Shown: piece after piece, positions 9,003 through 19,800 of the stretch
How positions within the stretch are numbered: the first letter of the stretch is position 1
Layout of the letters: every line of letters begins with the position of its first letter
DNA from: Bradyrhizobium sp. CSS354
GTDB taxonomy: Bacteria; Pseudomonadota; Alphaproteobacteria; Rhizobiales; Xanthobacteraceae
DNA: 64,000 nucleotides
Direction: 5' to 3'
Assembly: GCF_029051725.1 (NCBI RefSeq)
Contig: NZ_JAACFU010000010.1
Coordinates: forward strand, 154,902-218,901
Position numbers and translations under genes: made by a program
The notes under the pieces: generated by a model
The model's input: only the letters and a program-made list of their open reading frames with translations
What the model was told of the DNA's origin: nothing
The model's database searches: none

Positions 9003-10004
9003 ATGTCGACCCATATTTCAGTCCCGCCGCAAGCATTGCTCGAGCGCATTCTCACGCTGGAGATCGTGCGTGTGACGGAGCGGGCGGCGGTGTCTTCGGC
9101 GCGTCTGCGCGGGCACGGCAACGAGAAGGCGGCCGACCAGGCCGCGGTGGACGCGATGCGGCGCGAGCTTAACAAGCTCCCGATCGAGGGAACCATCGTC
9201 ATCGGCGAGGGCGAGCGCGACGAGGCGCCGATGCTCTTCATTGGCGAGAAGGTCGGCATGAACGCCGGCCCGCAGGTCGACATCGCGGTCGATCCGCTCG
9301 AAGGCACCACGCTGTGCGCCAAGAACATGCCGGGCTCGATCGCCACCATGGCGATGGCCGACGGCGGCACGCTGTTGCACGCCCCCGACGTCTACATGCA
9401 GAAGCTCGCGATCGGTCCCGGCTATGACAAGGGCGTCGTCGAGCTCGATGCGACACCGGCCGAAAACGTCCGCCGCCTCGCCAAGGCCAAGGGCGTCAAG
9501 CCGGACGGCATCACCGTTCTCGTGCTCGACCGTCCGCGCCATGCCAGCATCATCGAGAGCGTGCGCTCGACCGGTGCCGCCGTGCGCCTCATCACCGACG
9601 GCGACGTCGCCGGCGTGATCCACTGCGCCGACCCTGACAACACCGGCGTCGACATGTATCTCGGCACCGGCGGCGCACCCGAAGGCGTGCTCGCAGCCGT
9701 TGCGCTGCGCTGCATCGGCGGCCAGATGCAGTGCCGTCTCATCCTCGACTCCGACGAAAAGCGGGAGCGCGCCGCCAAGATGGGCGTCAACGATCCCAAG
9801 CTGATCTACGGCATCGAGGACATGGCGCGCGGTGACTGCCTGTTCGCGGCCACCGGTGTCACCACGGGCTCGCTGCTGTCAGGCGTCAAATTCCGCAAGG
9901 ACGGCGTGATCGAGACCGAGACGGTGGTGATGCGCTCGGTCACCGGCACGGTGCGCTACATCAAGGCCGAGCACCGCGAGCTGGCGAAATTCCACCTGGA
10001 CTAA
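9003..10004 (+). CDS. glpX: class II fructose-1,6-bisphosphatase
   Basis: A protein of 333 residues. The metal and phosphate-binding motifs GEGERDEAPMLFIGEKVG and DIAVDPLEGTTLC (DPLEGT) are those of the GlpX family. It hydrolyses fructose 1,6-bisphosphate to fructose 6-phosphate in gluconeogenesis. AAGGAG lies 7 bases before the ATG. In related genomes I remember hom-glpX-recJ as consecutive genes; here the next gene in that order, recJ, is 32 kb away. Confidence 0.95.
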   Translation: MSTHISVPPQALLERILTLEIVRVTERAAVSSARLRGHGNEKAADQAAVDAMRRELNKLPIEGTIVIGEGERDEAPMLFIGEKVGMNAGPQVDIAVDPLEGTTLCAKNMPGSIATMAMADGGTLLHAPDVYMQKLAIGPGYDKGVVELDATPAENVRRLAKAKGVKPDGITVLVLDRPRHASIIESVRSTGAAVRLITDGDVAGVIHCADPDNTGVDMYLGTGGAPEGVLAAVALRCIGGQMQCRLILDSDEKRERAAKMGVNDPKLIYGIEDMARGDCLFAATGVTTGSLLSGVKFRKDGVIETETVVMRSVTGTVRYIKAEHRELAKFHLD

Positions 10005-10096
10005 GTCCGCGACCGTCCCGCGTGCGATCGTTCGGCCAGTTCAGCCGGACGTCGCCGTGTATGGCACCTCGATGGACCTGATCCATCGCGTGTCCG

Positions 10097-11289
10097 CTAA
10101 GGCCTGCGCGGTGCGGGCGGCATGAACATGAACGCGTCGCACAAGGTCAGAGCGAGTTGGAGCACCTCTTGAAGCTGGCCAACTTCCTCAGCCCAAGGCT
10201 GCAAAAAAGACCTGGCTGACGCAATGTCTCCGCTCGCGAGCGCGCGGCGCGCGTTCGTGTCCGCCTCGGCATAGGCGTCGGTCGCGAGCATTTTGGACAG
10301 CTCCTGCGACACGCCGCCATCGAGGCTCTCCAGGCGAGTTTCGGAAACGTAGTGATCTGGCCGCAGCTCTATCAGGTTTTCTGACTTCGTCAGATCGAAT
10401 AGCCCGACCTTGCCCAGCATGACCAGAAGCGGGTGATCTCGGGCGAGAGATGACGGAATGATCTGGTAGGTCTTCAACCTTCCAGCTCGGTCTTGAAGAG
10501 AAAAGAACGAAATGACTGGCCCGATCCGAAAGCGCGAATTGCGGTGGAGCACCGCAACGTGATGATCGACCTCGGAGTCGGCTTCGAACACGGCACCGCT
10601 CTTGGGCCCGGCCTCAATGCCGTTTGCGATCAGGTAGGATGAAAGGCCGGCAACTCGGGCTGTGACGGTGCGTTCATCTAGCCCGTCTACCTCAAATTCG
10701 ATCTCGCGTCCGATGAATGCGGATAGTCCTTTCGTGTAAGCCCCAATCGTCTTGCCGCTCACGAAGTGAACAATCTCGATCCATAGGCTGTATGGATGAT
10801 TCGGAAACGGATCGAACGATCGGCGTGACTGCTCTAGCCACTGTTCGGGAGAGCGTCCGAATTGTCCGTTCCAGGCTATGCCCAGACAGCCAGGCTGGGC
10901 CTCAATCAAGCTACCGACGACGGCAGTGACGATGCGGGTGCTTTCTATCACCCTGGGCTTCGCGGTTTCCGCCCCTTCGCAGCAGAGCCCGTCATCGAGA
11001 CGACCAGGTGCGCACGGTGCTTCCCCAGTGCCTGCGATGCCTCCGGCCATCCCGAGGAGGCCTGTTGCCACGCCGATTGATTGATCGGCGTTGGCGCGCG
11101 CATCAAAAGGACTCCCGCCAGATGATCGCCGATGCGGATCAGGAGCAGATCGTCGGCTTCCGCATGTGCTGCGGCTGTGCTGATGTCCCAATGCAAGCCT
11201 GGATGACGGTCGCGTAGCGTCTCGATGAGGACCTTCTTTTCTGGAAGGCCGGCGCTCTCTAACAAGACAAATGCAAGAGGGTTGGTCAT
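10097..11289 (-). pseudogene. DUF4261-like gene split by a frameshift
   Basis: The N-terminal part starts at 11289 (MTNPLAFVLLES) and reads LLLIRIGDHLAGVLLMRAPTP to HLVVSMTGS, then ends at 10948 in the wrong frame. The rest continues in another frame from about GAETAKPRVIESTRIVTAVV to the stop at 10097. Joined, the two parts match what I remember of DUF4261 (AVV..GAxGVxW middle, PYSLWIEIVHF). The shift lies around 10960-10995 and looks like a net loss of one base. Base composition is less GC-rich than glpX next door. The function is unknown; a sequencing error is an alternative to decay. Confidence 0.55.
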
Positions 11290-11453
11290 GACAAATCCGC
11301 TGCACTCCGACTGGTTGAGGCCCGTCACCTTGTTCATCTTGCGCGTGTCTGGTGTGGCGGACTAGCGCTATTGTTGCATGGAAAGGATCATGCTTTAAAG
11401 CCCTTCATCTGAGACGAAGCCACCCGGAGCGCGGGCTATCCGCGAAGCCAAGC

Positions 11454-12182
11454 ATGACCACAACATCCGACCTCACCGCCGTCAAAGCCCTGGTGTTCGA
11501 CGTGTTCGGCACCGTCGTCGACTGGCGCACCAGCCTGATCACGGACTTCATGTGGTGGGCGAAGGGCCGCGGGATCTCCGCCGACTGGACCGCCTTGGTC
11601 GACGGCTGGCGCGGCATGTACATGGCCTCGATGGATGACGTGCGCAAACATCCCGAGCGCGGCTATGTCATGTTAGATGATCTGCATCGCCGCTCGCTGG
11701 AAAAGCTGGTCGCGCAATTTTCGATTTCAGGCCTGACCGAAGCCGATCTCGATCACCTCACCAAGGGTTGGCACCGCCTGAACCCTTGGCCCGACAGCGT
11801 CGCGGGCCTGACGCGGCTGAAGACGAAATTCGTGATCTCGCCGCTGTCGAACGGCAATGTCGCGCTGCTCACCAACATGGCGAAGTTCGCAGGGCTTCCC
11901 TGGGACCTCATCATGTCGGCCGAGCTGTTCGAGCACTACAAGCCCGATCCCGAAACCTATCTCGGCGCCGCGCGCCTGCTGTGCCTCAAGCCGGAAGAGG
12001 TGATGATGGTCGCAGCCCATAACGGCGACCTTGCCGCCGCGCAGAAGAACGGGCTGAAGACGGCCTTCGTGGCGCGGCCGACCGAATACGGTCCGCTTGA
12101 GAAAGTCGATTTCGAGGCCACCGGCAATTGGGACATCGTCGCCAAGGATTTTGGCGGAATCGCCGACAAGCTCGGGTGCTAG
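11454..12182 (+). CDS. type II haloacid dehalogenase (HAD superfamily)
   Basis: A protein of 242 residues. HAD motif I is VFDVFGTVVDWR (nucleophile Asp), motif II is SPLSNGN, and motif III is the Lys in HYKPDPETY. A motif IV-like acidic region, MMVAAHNGDLAAA, precedes FVARPTEYGP, which is typical of L-2-haloacid dehalogenases. It would release halide from L-2-haloacids, though many members act on other small substrates. The ATG at 11454 is used; the frame is open upstream. Its 3' end is repeated in damaged form at 20013-20163, on the far side of an 8-kb block. Confidence 0.85.
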   Translation: MTTTSDLTAVKALVFDVFGTVVDWRTSLITDFMWWAKGRGISADWTALVDGWRGMYMASMDDVRKHPERGYVMLDDLHRRSLEKLVAQFSISGLTEADLDHLTKGWHRLNPWPDSVAGLTRLKTKFVISPLSNGNVALLTNMAKFAGLPWDLIMSAELFEHYKPDPETYLGAARLLCLKPEEVMMVAAHNGDLAAAQKNGLKTAFVARPTEYGPLEKVDFEATGNWDIVAKDFGGIADKLGC

Positions 12183-13123
12183 GCCGGCCGCGACGTTGGC
12201 CCTCCACCTTGCGGCGGCGTTCCCGTCGCGCTGTGCTTCTTGTTGGTCCTTGCCGCCTGCCAGACCTCGATGAGCAACGCGGGGACAATGCTGTGCGCGG
12301 GGCAACGATTCCACGCATCGGCAAAGAATGCGAATCCCGGGTCGGAGGCACGTTGCTGGCGGGCGCCTTCGACTGCTAGCAGCACCAACGTCCGTGACCG
12401 CAGCCGGATCAAACCAACGCAGTCTCCATCGCGCACTTCGCGGATCACGCGTGCGGGCGCGCGCAGCGTGCGAAGCAGTGCATCCTGCGGTTCGATCTTC
12501 GCCAGATTGTCGCCGCGAAGCACCAGCTCGCGCATCAGATCGATCGACTTTACGATGTTGTCCATCGCAAGCGCAGTTGCATGCGCGCAAGCCATGTCGC
12601 CGCGCGAGGCTGCCTCAATTCGATCGAGCGCAGCCTTCAACGCGCCGCTGCGCCTGATCCAGTATGCACGCAGCGGCCAGGCCGACAGCCAGGCCTGCAA
12701 CGTGCGCGCGGCGGCGTAGGACTCCTCGCTAGCAACATAGTCGGCGAAGAAGAGCCGGCCTATCGCTTGCTGAACAGCGACGCCCATGCTGCGATGTGCG
12801 TGCCCGTCGCGGATGTAATTGCCGAGTTCGGCGATCTCCGGCGCGATCCGCTGCAACAGCGGCTCGACATCCGAAAGTGCGGATTCGAGCGCCGCCTGAT
12901 GCGCCGCGCGGAATGCATCGCGCCGGTCGCGAAACGCCGGCCAGATGTCACCATCACGTGTGCGGAAAACCGCGAGCTTTGCCGCGATCGAGCGATTGAA
13001 CAGACCGCCGCGGCCGGACAGCGAGCGCGCGACCACGCCCGCATCGTTGACGCGGAGCAGTTCGTCCGGATCGCGCACGAGGGCAAGACGAACGAGGCCC
13101 GGAATGGTGATGATGAGGGCCAT
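12179..13123 (-). CDS. short, divergent cytochrome P450-like protein
   Basis: A protein of 314 residues. The N-terminus (ALVRDPDELLRV, then a DGDIW..FRDRRDAF stretch) and the C-terminal LRAPARVIREVRDG follow the order of P450 strands and the K-helix region. A Cys then sits in FADAWNRCPAHS, where P450s have the FGxGxHxCxG heme loop. The glycines of that loop and a clear ExxR are missing, and the protein is about 100 residues shorter than usual, so heme binding is uncertain. It starts directly after the peroxidase stop (13126), so the two are one operon. This pairing recalls the fungal peroxidase-P450 fusions that make oxylipins. Confidence 0.45.
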   Translation of the reverse strand: MALIITIPGLVRLALVRDPDELLRVNDAGVVARSLSGRGGLFNRSIAAKLAVFRTRDGDIWPAFRDRRDAFRAAHQAALESALSDVEPLLQRIAPEIAELGNYIRDGHAHRSMGVAVQQAIGRLFFADYVASEESYAAARTLQAWLSAWPLRAYWIRRSGALKAALDRIEAASRGDMACAHATALAMDNIVKSIDLMRELVLRGDNLAKIEPQDALLRTLRAPARVIREVRDGDCVGLIRLRSRTLVLLAVEGARQQRASDPGFAFFADAWNRCPAHSIVPALLIEVWQAARTNKKHSATGTPPQGGGPTSRPA

Positions 13124-13125
13124 GA

Positions 13126-14946
13126 CTAGCCTCGCAGCACATTCCAGGGGGCAAAAGCGTTGTTGACGCCCTCGAGCGCCGCGCCGAGCTGCGGCACATG
13201 CCGCAGCAGGACCGATTTCATTCCGTTGTGGTTGATCCAGTCCAGACCGAAGTCGGTGTAAACTTCCGGCCGGTAGTCGTCGGTGAAAAAGCGGTCGCTC
13301 TTGAGACGCCGCGATGCCATCAGGATGAAGATGCGGAAAGCGGTATCGCTGAAGCCAAAGCCGTCCGGCAGGTCCTCGGCTAACAGCCCCACCATCAGAT
13401 CAACGCGGTCGACGTCGCCCTTGTAGATCGTGCGCATCTTCTTGGCGGCACCGGGGATGCTGGTGATTTCCTCGAATGTCTTGACGCGCTTCTTGCCGAC
13501 CAGCTCGCGGAAACGATTGTAGCGCGGCACGCCGCGCTCGCGATCACGCATGATATCGATCGCGGCCACGTCCAGCAGCGGCTGGCCGTCTTTCGTGAAC
13601 TGGCGCAGGAAGTTGGGATAATTGTGGAGGCGAATGGCGCCGGGATGAGCGGTGCCGAAGGAGTACATCAGGTTGGCGAAGCCGTGAGACTGCATGAACT
13701 CGCGGGAGACGCGCCCCTGCATGTTGACCAAGTCGCAAGATTTTGGCTCTGTGGTATCGAGCCGCCGCACATCCATCTTGTCCGGGAGCAACGGGTGCAG
13801 GCGGTAGACAGCGGTGAATTCCTCGGTCATCGCGTAGGGCGCGCTGTGCTGGTCCGTCGGAGAGCCGATGATGCCATAGGCGGCCTCGCTGTTCTTGCCG
13901 AGCACTGCGCGCAGCACCCGGTATGGTATCCCCGACCAGTTGGCGTGCATGCTGAAATCCAGCGCAGGATGGTCGAGGATGCCTGGCGTCCATTCGACGG
14001 TGTGGATCTTGGCGATCAGGGCCGCGTTGATCAGGCGCGCACGCTGGAATAGTTCTTCGTCATTCCAGGCCGGATACCGGGTCTTCAAGCCATCGCAGAT
14101 GAAATTGTGCTCACGCGCGAAGAGATTGTGGAGCAGGCTGAGCCCGACCCACCAATTGTCATTGAAGCCGGTGAGATCGGCACCCGGATGGACTGGATCG
14201 GCTGGGAGCATCCCATCATCGCCGACCCTGATCTTCCCATCGACCCCGGATCGGATCTGCATCTGCCTCGCGCGATCGCTGCCGTAGATCTGCCCGGCGT
14301 CCCACCAGTGCGAGTTGAAATTGCGAAATGTCGGTGTGGCGCCGAGCCATGACTCACGCGATGTCTCGTCGCAAACCGTGCGACGAATCTTCATGCAGTC
14401 GTCGAGCCGCTCCTTCTTGGGCCATTGGTCGCCCGCTTTCAGCGGGATCTTGAACTCGTTTCCCGGCTCGGGCACCCCATGGCTGAACCAATTATGCGTT
14501 TCGAACTGAATCCAGGCGGCGGCCAGCAGATTGAGGCTGGTCGCGGGAATAAATTGGTCCCGCGCCAGCAATTCCGTCGAAATTTCGCGCGGACTGGGTT
14601 CGAGCAGATCGTCTACGCCGTCCGGCACGCATTCCGGCAGCGGGAAATTGCGTCCGAACCGGGCGCCCGCCATGCCCATGCGCGGATGGTCGAGGCTGTT
14701 GAACGAGCCGTCAGCGGAACGCCACCGGTCATTGCCGGTGCTCCAGCCAGGCGACGTCGCGCCATAGCCGGTATGGTGGAGGTTGTGCTCGCGCAGCCGG
14801 TCGCGGAACACCGAAAGATTGGCAGCTCCGAGCAGGGTCGGCAGGTGGTCCCATCTGACAAGGAAGTTGATGGCCCGATAGACAACATCCAGGACCGCCT
14901 GGAGCAGGTCACGATGGAAGGCAAAACCATCGTTCTCGCGGGACAT
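13126..14946 (-). CDS. animal-type heme peroxidase, fatty-acid dioxygenase-like
   Basis: A protein of 606 residues from the ATG at 14946 (GGGAG upstream). It has the layout of the cyclooxygenase/alpha-dioxygenase family: a distal His in QFETHNWFSHG (about residue 151) and a Y-x-x-H motif in FTAVYRLHPLLPDKM (Tyr 381, His 384). These give the radical-forming Tyr and the heme-ligand His. Such enzymes add O2 to fatty acids. I see no signal peptide. The length fits alpha-dioxygenases better than secreted peroxidases. The P450-like gene follows without a gap, and an FAD oxidoreductase diverges upstream. Substrate and product are inferred only. Confidence 0.8.
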   Translation of the reverse strand: MSRENDGFAFHRDLLQAVLDVVYRAINFLVRWDHLPTLLGAANLSVFRDRLREHNLHHTGYGATSPGWSTGNDRWRSADGSFNSLDHPRMGMAGARFGRNFPLPECVPDGVDDLLEPSPREISTELLARDQFIPATSLNLLAAAWIQFETHNWFSHGVPEPGNEFKIPLKAGDQWPKKERLDDCMKIRRTVCDETSRESWLGATPTFRNFNSHWWDAGQIYGSDRARQMQIRSGVDGKIRVGDDGMLPADPVHPGADLTGFNDNWWVGLSLLHNLFAREHNFICDGLKTRYPAWNDEELFQRARLINAALIAKIHTVEWTPGILDHPALDFSMHANWSGIPYRVLRAVLGKNSEAAYGIIGSPTDQHSAPYAMTEEFTAVYRLHPLLPDKMDVRRLDTTEPKSCDLVNMQGRVSREFMQSHGFANLMYSFGTAHPGAIRLHNYPNFLRQFTKDGQPLLDVAAIDIMRDRERGVPRYNRFRELVGKKRVKTFEEITSIPGAAKKMRTIYKGDVDRVDLMVGLLAEDLPDGFGFSDTAFRIFILMASRRLKSDRFFTDDYRPEVYTDFGLDWINHNGMKSVLLRHVPQLGAALEGVNNAFAPWNVLRG

Positions 14947-15274
14947 TGACGCTCCCAAACTCGATGGCGTGAAATAAACTCAATTTGCAACTAGTAAATG
15001 CAGTTCAATAGCACCAAAATAGCCGTTTGCCAACGCGGCTTTCCGGCGGTTGCGGTCGCCCGGGCATGCAATTTTCCCTGTCGACCAAAGGTTTGCTCGG
15101 ATAGGATAACGTACAGCACGTGGGTGCATCGGGCGACCCGGCTGAATTTGCGTGAGCGCGGCGAAGCTGCGCGACAAAGCGCTTCAATCTCGTGAGAACC
15201 AGGCCGGCACCGGCGCCGGCAAGACCGAAAAGCCATCCTAAGTTGCGTGTTTCGCCGTCAAGGGGGTGACGCAG
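14947..15274. promoter_or_regulatory. divergent intergenic region between peroxidase and FAD oxidoreductase
   Basis: These 328 bp contain no convincing gene. The side next to the peroxidase is AT-rich (AATAAACTCAATTTGCAACT), as expected for a promoter firing leftward. AAGGGGG at 15260-15266 is the ribosome binding site of the rightward gene. Both transcription units should start here, so it is the likely control point of the module. I could not identify an operator with confidence. Confidence 0.4.
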
Positions 15275-16639
15275 ATGGGCAATATGGTTCGCAATTACGA
15301 CGGCGGGATCACAAGCTCGCCCGCGCAATTGGTGTCACCGCGCTCCGTTGACGAGATTCAATCGATCCTCAGGGATGCCGACCGCTACCCAAGCCCTGTT
15401 CGGGCGATGGGCAGCTATCATTCCTTGACGCCTTGCGCGTCCTCCGACGGGACGATCATCGACATGTCCGGGATGAGCCGCATCCACAAGATCGATCCAC
15501 ACAGCATGACGTTCACGGCCGAGGCCGGTCTCCAGTTCATTGCTGCATCGCGGCTATTGCGGGCGATGAACCTCCAGTTTCTGACCAATATCGAGATCGG
15601 GAACATGACGCTCGGTGCGGCGGCCTGCTGCCACACCAAGGACGGCCTGGACGGCGGCGAGTTCGGACAGGTCGGCTCGTACATCACAGCGATGAAATGG
15701 GTGACGCCCAGCGGCGGGCTGGCGGAAGCATCGGAGGAGAAGGACCCGCATCTGATGTACCTGATGCGCTCCAGTTACGGCCTGTGCGGCGTCATCTACG
15801 AGGTGACGTTTCGCATCAAGCCGCTGGAAGCGATCCACTTCAGATATTTGCCGCGCCGGATCGGCGAACTGACCGAGAAGGAAGTGGACGGGATCATCGA
15901 TGCGTCGCGAGGCCTGATCTGTTGGACGGTCGGACGAAAGGCGTACTTCCAGACGCGACGTCCCATCGACAGGATTGGACCGTTGGGATCGCTGTTCGCC
16001 GCCAGCCGCCGTAACCTCTGGAATTTTGCGGAAGCCCGCGTCGGCAGATTCATCGACAGTAGCATCCCGACCAAGCCTCTCAGGGATGCGTTGCTCGACA
16101 CGTGGTTCATTGGCAACCGGCTGTTGATGTCGTTCTTGCACCTGATCGGCGGAGCGACCTTATACAATCCCGACAAGACGATCGACTACAGCAATACGCG
16201 GCCGTCGGCGCGATATGCGTTTACGTTCTGGGCATTTCCGCGCTCTGAATGGCTGCATGTGCTGCGCGATTACGTGGACTTCAGCGAAAAATATTTCAAG
16301 GACCATGACTTCCGCTGCAACATGGCGCTCGGCTCCTATTTCATCCGGAAGGATGAGCACTCGTTGCTGTCCTACTCGCATGACGGAGACGTGTTTTCGG
16401 TCGACCCCATCCACGCTTATACGGACCGGCCGGCTTGGGACGGGTTTTTGAAGGCGTTCAATGAATTTGCGAGCAAGAGGGGCGGCATTCCCCTGTTGAA
16501 CCAGAGTCCATTCATCACCAGGGACCACGTCGAGGCAGCGTACGGGACAAGATGGATCGACTTCTCGGCGCATGTGAGAAGGGAAGATCCGCGAGGACGA
16601 ATGCTGAATCCGTTCTTTGCCGATCTGCTGAGTCCGTGA
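15275..16639 (+). CDS. FAD-binding oxidoreductase (VAO/PCMH fold, aldonolactone-oxidase-like)
   Basis: A protein of 454 residues. The N-terminal PCMH FAD domain shows VSPRSVDEIQSILRDA, then RAMGSYHSLTPC, where the family has GSGHS and often a His-linked flavin, and GNMTLGAAACCHTKDG. The C-terminal part ends with YGTRWIDFSAH, resembling sugar-lactone oxidases. It would oxidise an alcohol or lactone using O2 or another acceptor. ATG 15275 is chosen because AAGGGGG ends 8 bases before it; GTG 15266 would overlap that site. It diverges from the peroxidase operon. Confidence 0.75.
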   Translation: MGNMVRNYDGGITSSPAQLVSPRSVDEIQSILRDADRYPSPVRAMGSYHSLTPCASSDGTIIDMSGMSRIHKIDPHSMTFTAEAGLQFIAASRLLRAMNLQFLTNIEIGNMTLGAAACCHTKDGLDGGEFGQVGSYITAMKWVTPSGGLAEASEEKDPHLMYLMRSSYGLCGVIYEVTFRIKPLEAIHFRYLPRRIGELTEKEVDGIIDASRGLICWTVGRKAYFQTRRPIDRIGPLGSLFAASRRNLWNFAEARVGRFIDSSIPTKPLRDALLDTWFIGNRLLMSFLHLIGGATLYNPDKTIDYSNTRPSARYAFTFWAFPRSEWLHVLRDYVDFSEKYFKDHDFRCNMALGSYFIRKDEHSLLSYSHDGDVFSVDPIHAYTDRPAWDGFLKAFNEFASKRGGIPLLNQSPFITRDHVEAAYGTRWIDFSAHVRREDPRGRMLNPFFADLLSP

Positions 16640-16809
16640 GGATCGGGCTCGCGATTGAGGCAGCGGGATTGACCAATTACTCGCGTAACGTGTCGTGGAC
16701 TTCTACCGAGGCAATGGCCAATCTGCGTCACGCTTTCGAAGAGGCAGCGGAGCCAACTCGAGCCGTGACGTCGAACCGGGCAACATGCTTCAGAATTCCG
16801 GGATGAGTG

Positions 16810-19800
16810 ATGGATGACCCTCACGACAGAGCAACCGAACGCCGCCAGCTGACAGTTCTGTTCTGCGACGTGGTCGACTCAACAGGCCTGTCCGAGCGCT
16901 GTGACATAGAGGATTTGCGAGAGATCCTGCTGGAATTCCAGGCGATAAGCTCGCAATGCATCACTAATGCCGGGGGCAGCGTCGTCAATTATATCGGCGA
17001 CGGCATTCGTGCGGAATTCGGCTATCCGCTCGCATCGGAGAACGAAGCCGAGAGCGCGGTCCGTGCCGGCCTGGTGTTGTTGCGGGCACTCCACGAACTG
17101 AGTGAGCGCGCCATCGCGGAGATCCAGGAACCGCTGCGCGTTCGGATCGGGGTCCATACGGGCGTAGCGGTGATCGGCAAGGCGAGGCTGGGTCACGTGC
17201 ACGATGCAACCGAGATCGTCGGCGATACGCCCAACATTGCATTCCGGTTGCTGGAGATGGGCGAGCCCAATTCGCTGGTGATCAGCGGTGAGACCAGGCG
17301 TCTCCTCCGCGGCAAATTCGCCCTGCAATCGCTCGGTATGTGTTCGCTCAAGGGACTGTCGCGAAAAGTCGAGGTCTTTCTCGTCGAGGGCGAGGCGTTG
17401 GAAGATGGCGCTGGCCATCGTGCACGCCGTCGCAATGCCTCGCCCCTGGTGGGCAGGGTCGCTGAAATGGGGCAGCTGCTGCAAGCGTGGGAGCTGGCGC
17501 GGACCGGGCAGGGGCGTACGGTGGAGATCACTGGGGAGTCCGGGATCGGAAAATCGCGCCTGGCATTGGAGCTGATCGAAAGGGCCGCGCTGCCCGACGA
17601 CCTGATTCTGGCGATCCAAGCTTCCGCCCCGCATCAGAGCACGCCGCTTTACCCGATCATCAGGGCACTCGAGCAGCGCATCGGCATCGGCAGGGATGGA
17701 GACGCCGACGCGAATTCAGCGCGTCTGCGTGATTTCGTGGCCGCGACGTCCGGCGGCGACGAGGAGCAGTTGACGCTGATCGGCCAGATGCTCGGCTTGG
17801 CGGTGCCGGCGGCGTCAGGCGCGATCATTCCCGACGCGCAGGAGCAGCGTCGAAAGACGCGTGATGCGGCGGTGCGGCTGTTGATCTCGCAAACGCGCGG
17901 CGAAGCCAGCCTGATCCTGATTGAGGATTTTCACTGGGCCGATCCATCGACAATCGAGATCGTCGAGCGAATTGCCGGCCAGATCGGCGGTACGCGGAAT
18001 CTCCTAGTGTTCACCAGCCGGGCATCCGTGCTTGGTGACGTGTCGCCGACGATCCTGCGTATAGTGCTTCAGCGCCTCGACGATGAGCACTGCCGCCATC
18101 TTGCCGGATCGGTCGTGCGCGACAAACAGCTATCAAGTCAGCTGATCCAGCAGATTGTGGCGCGATCGGACGGTGTGCCGCTGTTCGTGGAGGAGCTGGC
18201 GGCGGCGGCCCTCGAAACGGGCCAGGTCGATCCGGGCGTCCGAACGGCTGGCGCCGGCGGACCTTCAGAAGTGCCGTCGGCGCTCTACGACTCTCTGATG
18301 CTGCGTCTCGAGCGCCTCGGCAATGCCAAGGCCGTCGCGCAGCTCGCGTCGGTGATTGGCCGAAGCTTTCCGCATCGGCTTCTTGCTGCCGTCGCCGGCG
18401 AGCTTCAAGATAGCCTCGAACCGGCTCTCGAGCGGCTGCGAGCGTCTGGGCTGATAGGATTTGAGCGCAACGACGACGAAAAGGTCTACTCCTTCAAGCA
18501 TGCGCTGGTCCGGGACGTTGCCTATTATTCGCTTCTCAAGAGGCAGAGACGAGAGCTTCACGACCGCGTGGCTGCGGAGATCGAGCTCCATCTGCCGGAG
18601 GTTGCCATCACCGAACCCGGCTATCTTGCGCAGCACCTGTCCGAGGCCGGGCGCACCTCCCGCGCGGCACAGATGCGGCTCAAGGCGGCCCAGCAGGCAG
18701 CACAACGTTCGGCTAATCTGGAAGCGGTCGCCGAGCTCAACATGGCGCTGGAGGAGATCAGGAAGCTTCCGGCGGGACTTGAACGGGACAATCTGGAGCT
18801 GAACGCCCAGATCGCGCTGATCGGGCCCACGATCGCGCTGCAGGGATTCGGCGCCGATGCGGTCGCTGACGTCAGCAGCCGCGCCATCGAGCTCTGCCGT
18901 GCCCTCGACAACGATCCGCGCATCTTTCCGGCGCTGTACGCAAGATGGTCTTATTTGCGTGTTGCAAGCAACGTGCGGGAGGCCGGCACGCTGGCGCGGG
19001 ATTTTCTGACGCTCGCCGAGCAAAAGGGAACGAGGGCCGATCGGATGGTGGGCCACCGGCTGCTCGGCACGTCGCTGCTCGACGGGGAGACCGAGCAGGC
19101 GTGCGTCCATCTCGATCGGGCCGCCAAACTCTACGATGCTGCCGCCGACCGAGCGACGGCCGTGACATACGGCACCGACGTGCAGATCACGAGCCTGTCC
19201 AACCTGTGCATCTGCTACTGGCTGGTGGGCCGAGTTGCCGACGCGGTCACGCACGGCCGAGAGGCACTTCGACACGCGCAGCAATTGTCGCATGCCCATA
19301 CCCTCGGTTACGCCTATGCCCACGCCTGCATGCTCTACACGCTGGAGCGGGACGTGCCGACGGTGCGGGAGCTCGCCCAGCGGACGCTCGATGGGGCGAT
19401 CAGACGGGAGCTGCCGCTCTGGGTCTCGGTGGCACGGACATTTCTCGGTTGGGCCGACGTTGAAAGCGGCCGCCTCACGGAAGGCATCGATCTGCTTGAG
19501 AAGCAGCGCGATTTCCTGCAGACGGCGCACCTCGTCTATTGGCTGCCCACTTATCTCTGCTGGTTGGCAGAGGCCTATGTCCGCGCCGACCGTCTGGCAG
19601 ACGCACGGCGTTGTCTCGATCAGGCGCGTAACGTCTTCGGGCGAGGCGGCAACTACTGGTATGAGGCTGAATGCCTGCGTATCGAAGGGCGATTTGCCGC
19701 ACATGCGCAGATCAACGACACTTCGCTGGCCGAGCGGAACTTCGAGCTGGCGCTCGCGCTTGCCAAGCGTCGTGGCCAGCACGGATTTGGCCTGCGTGCC

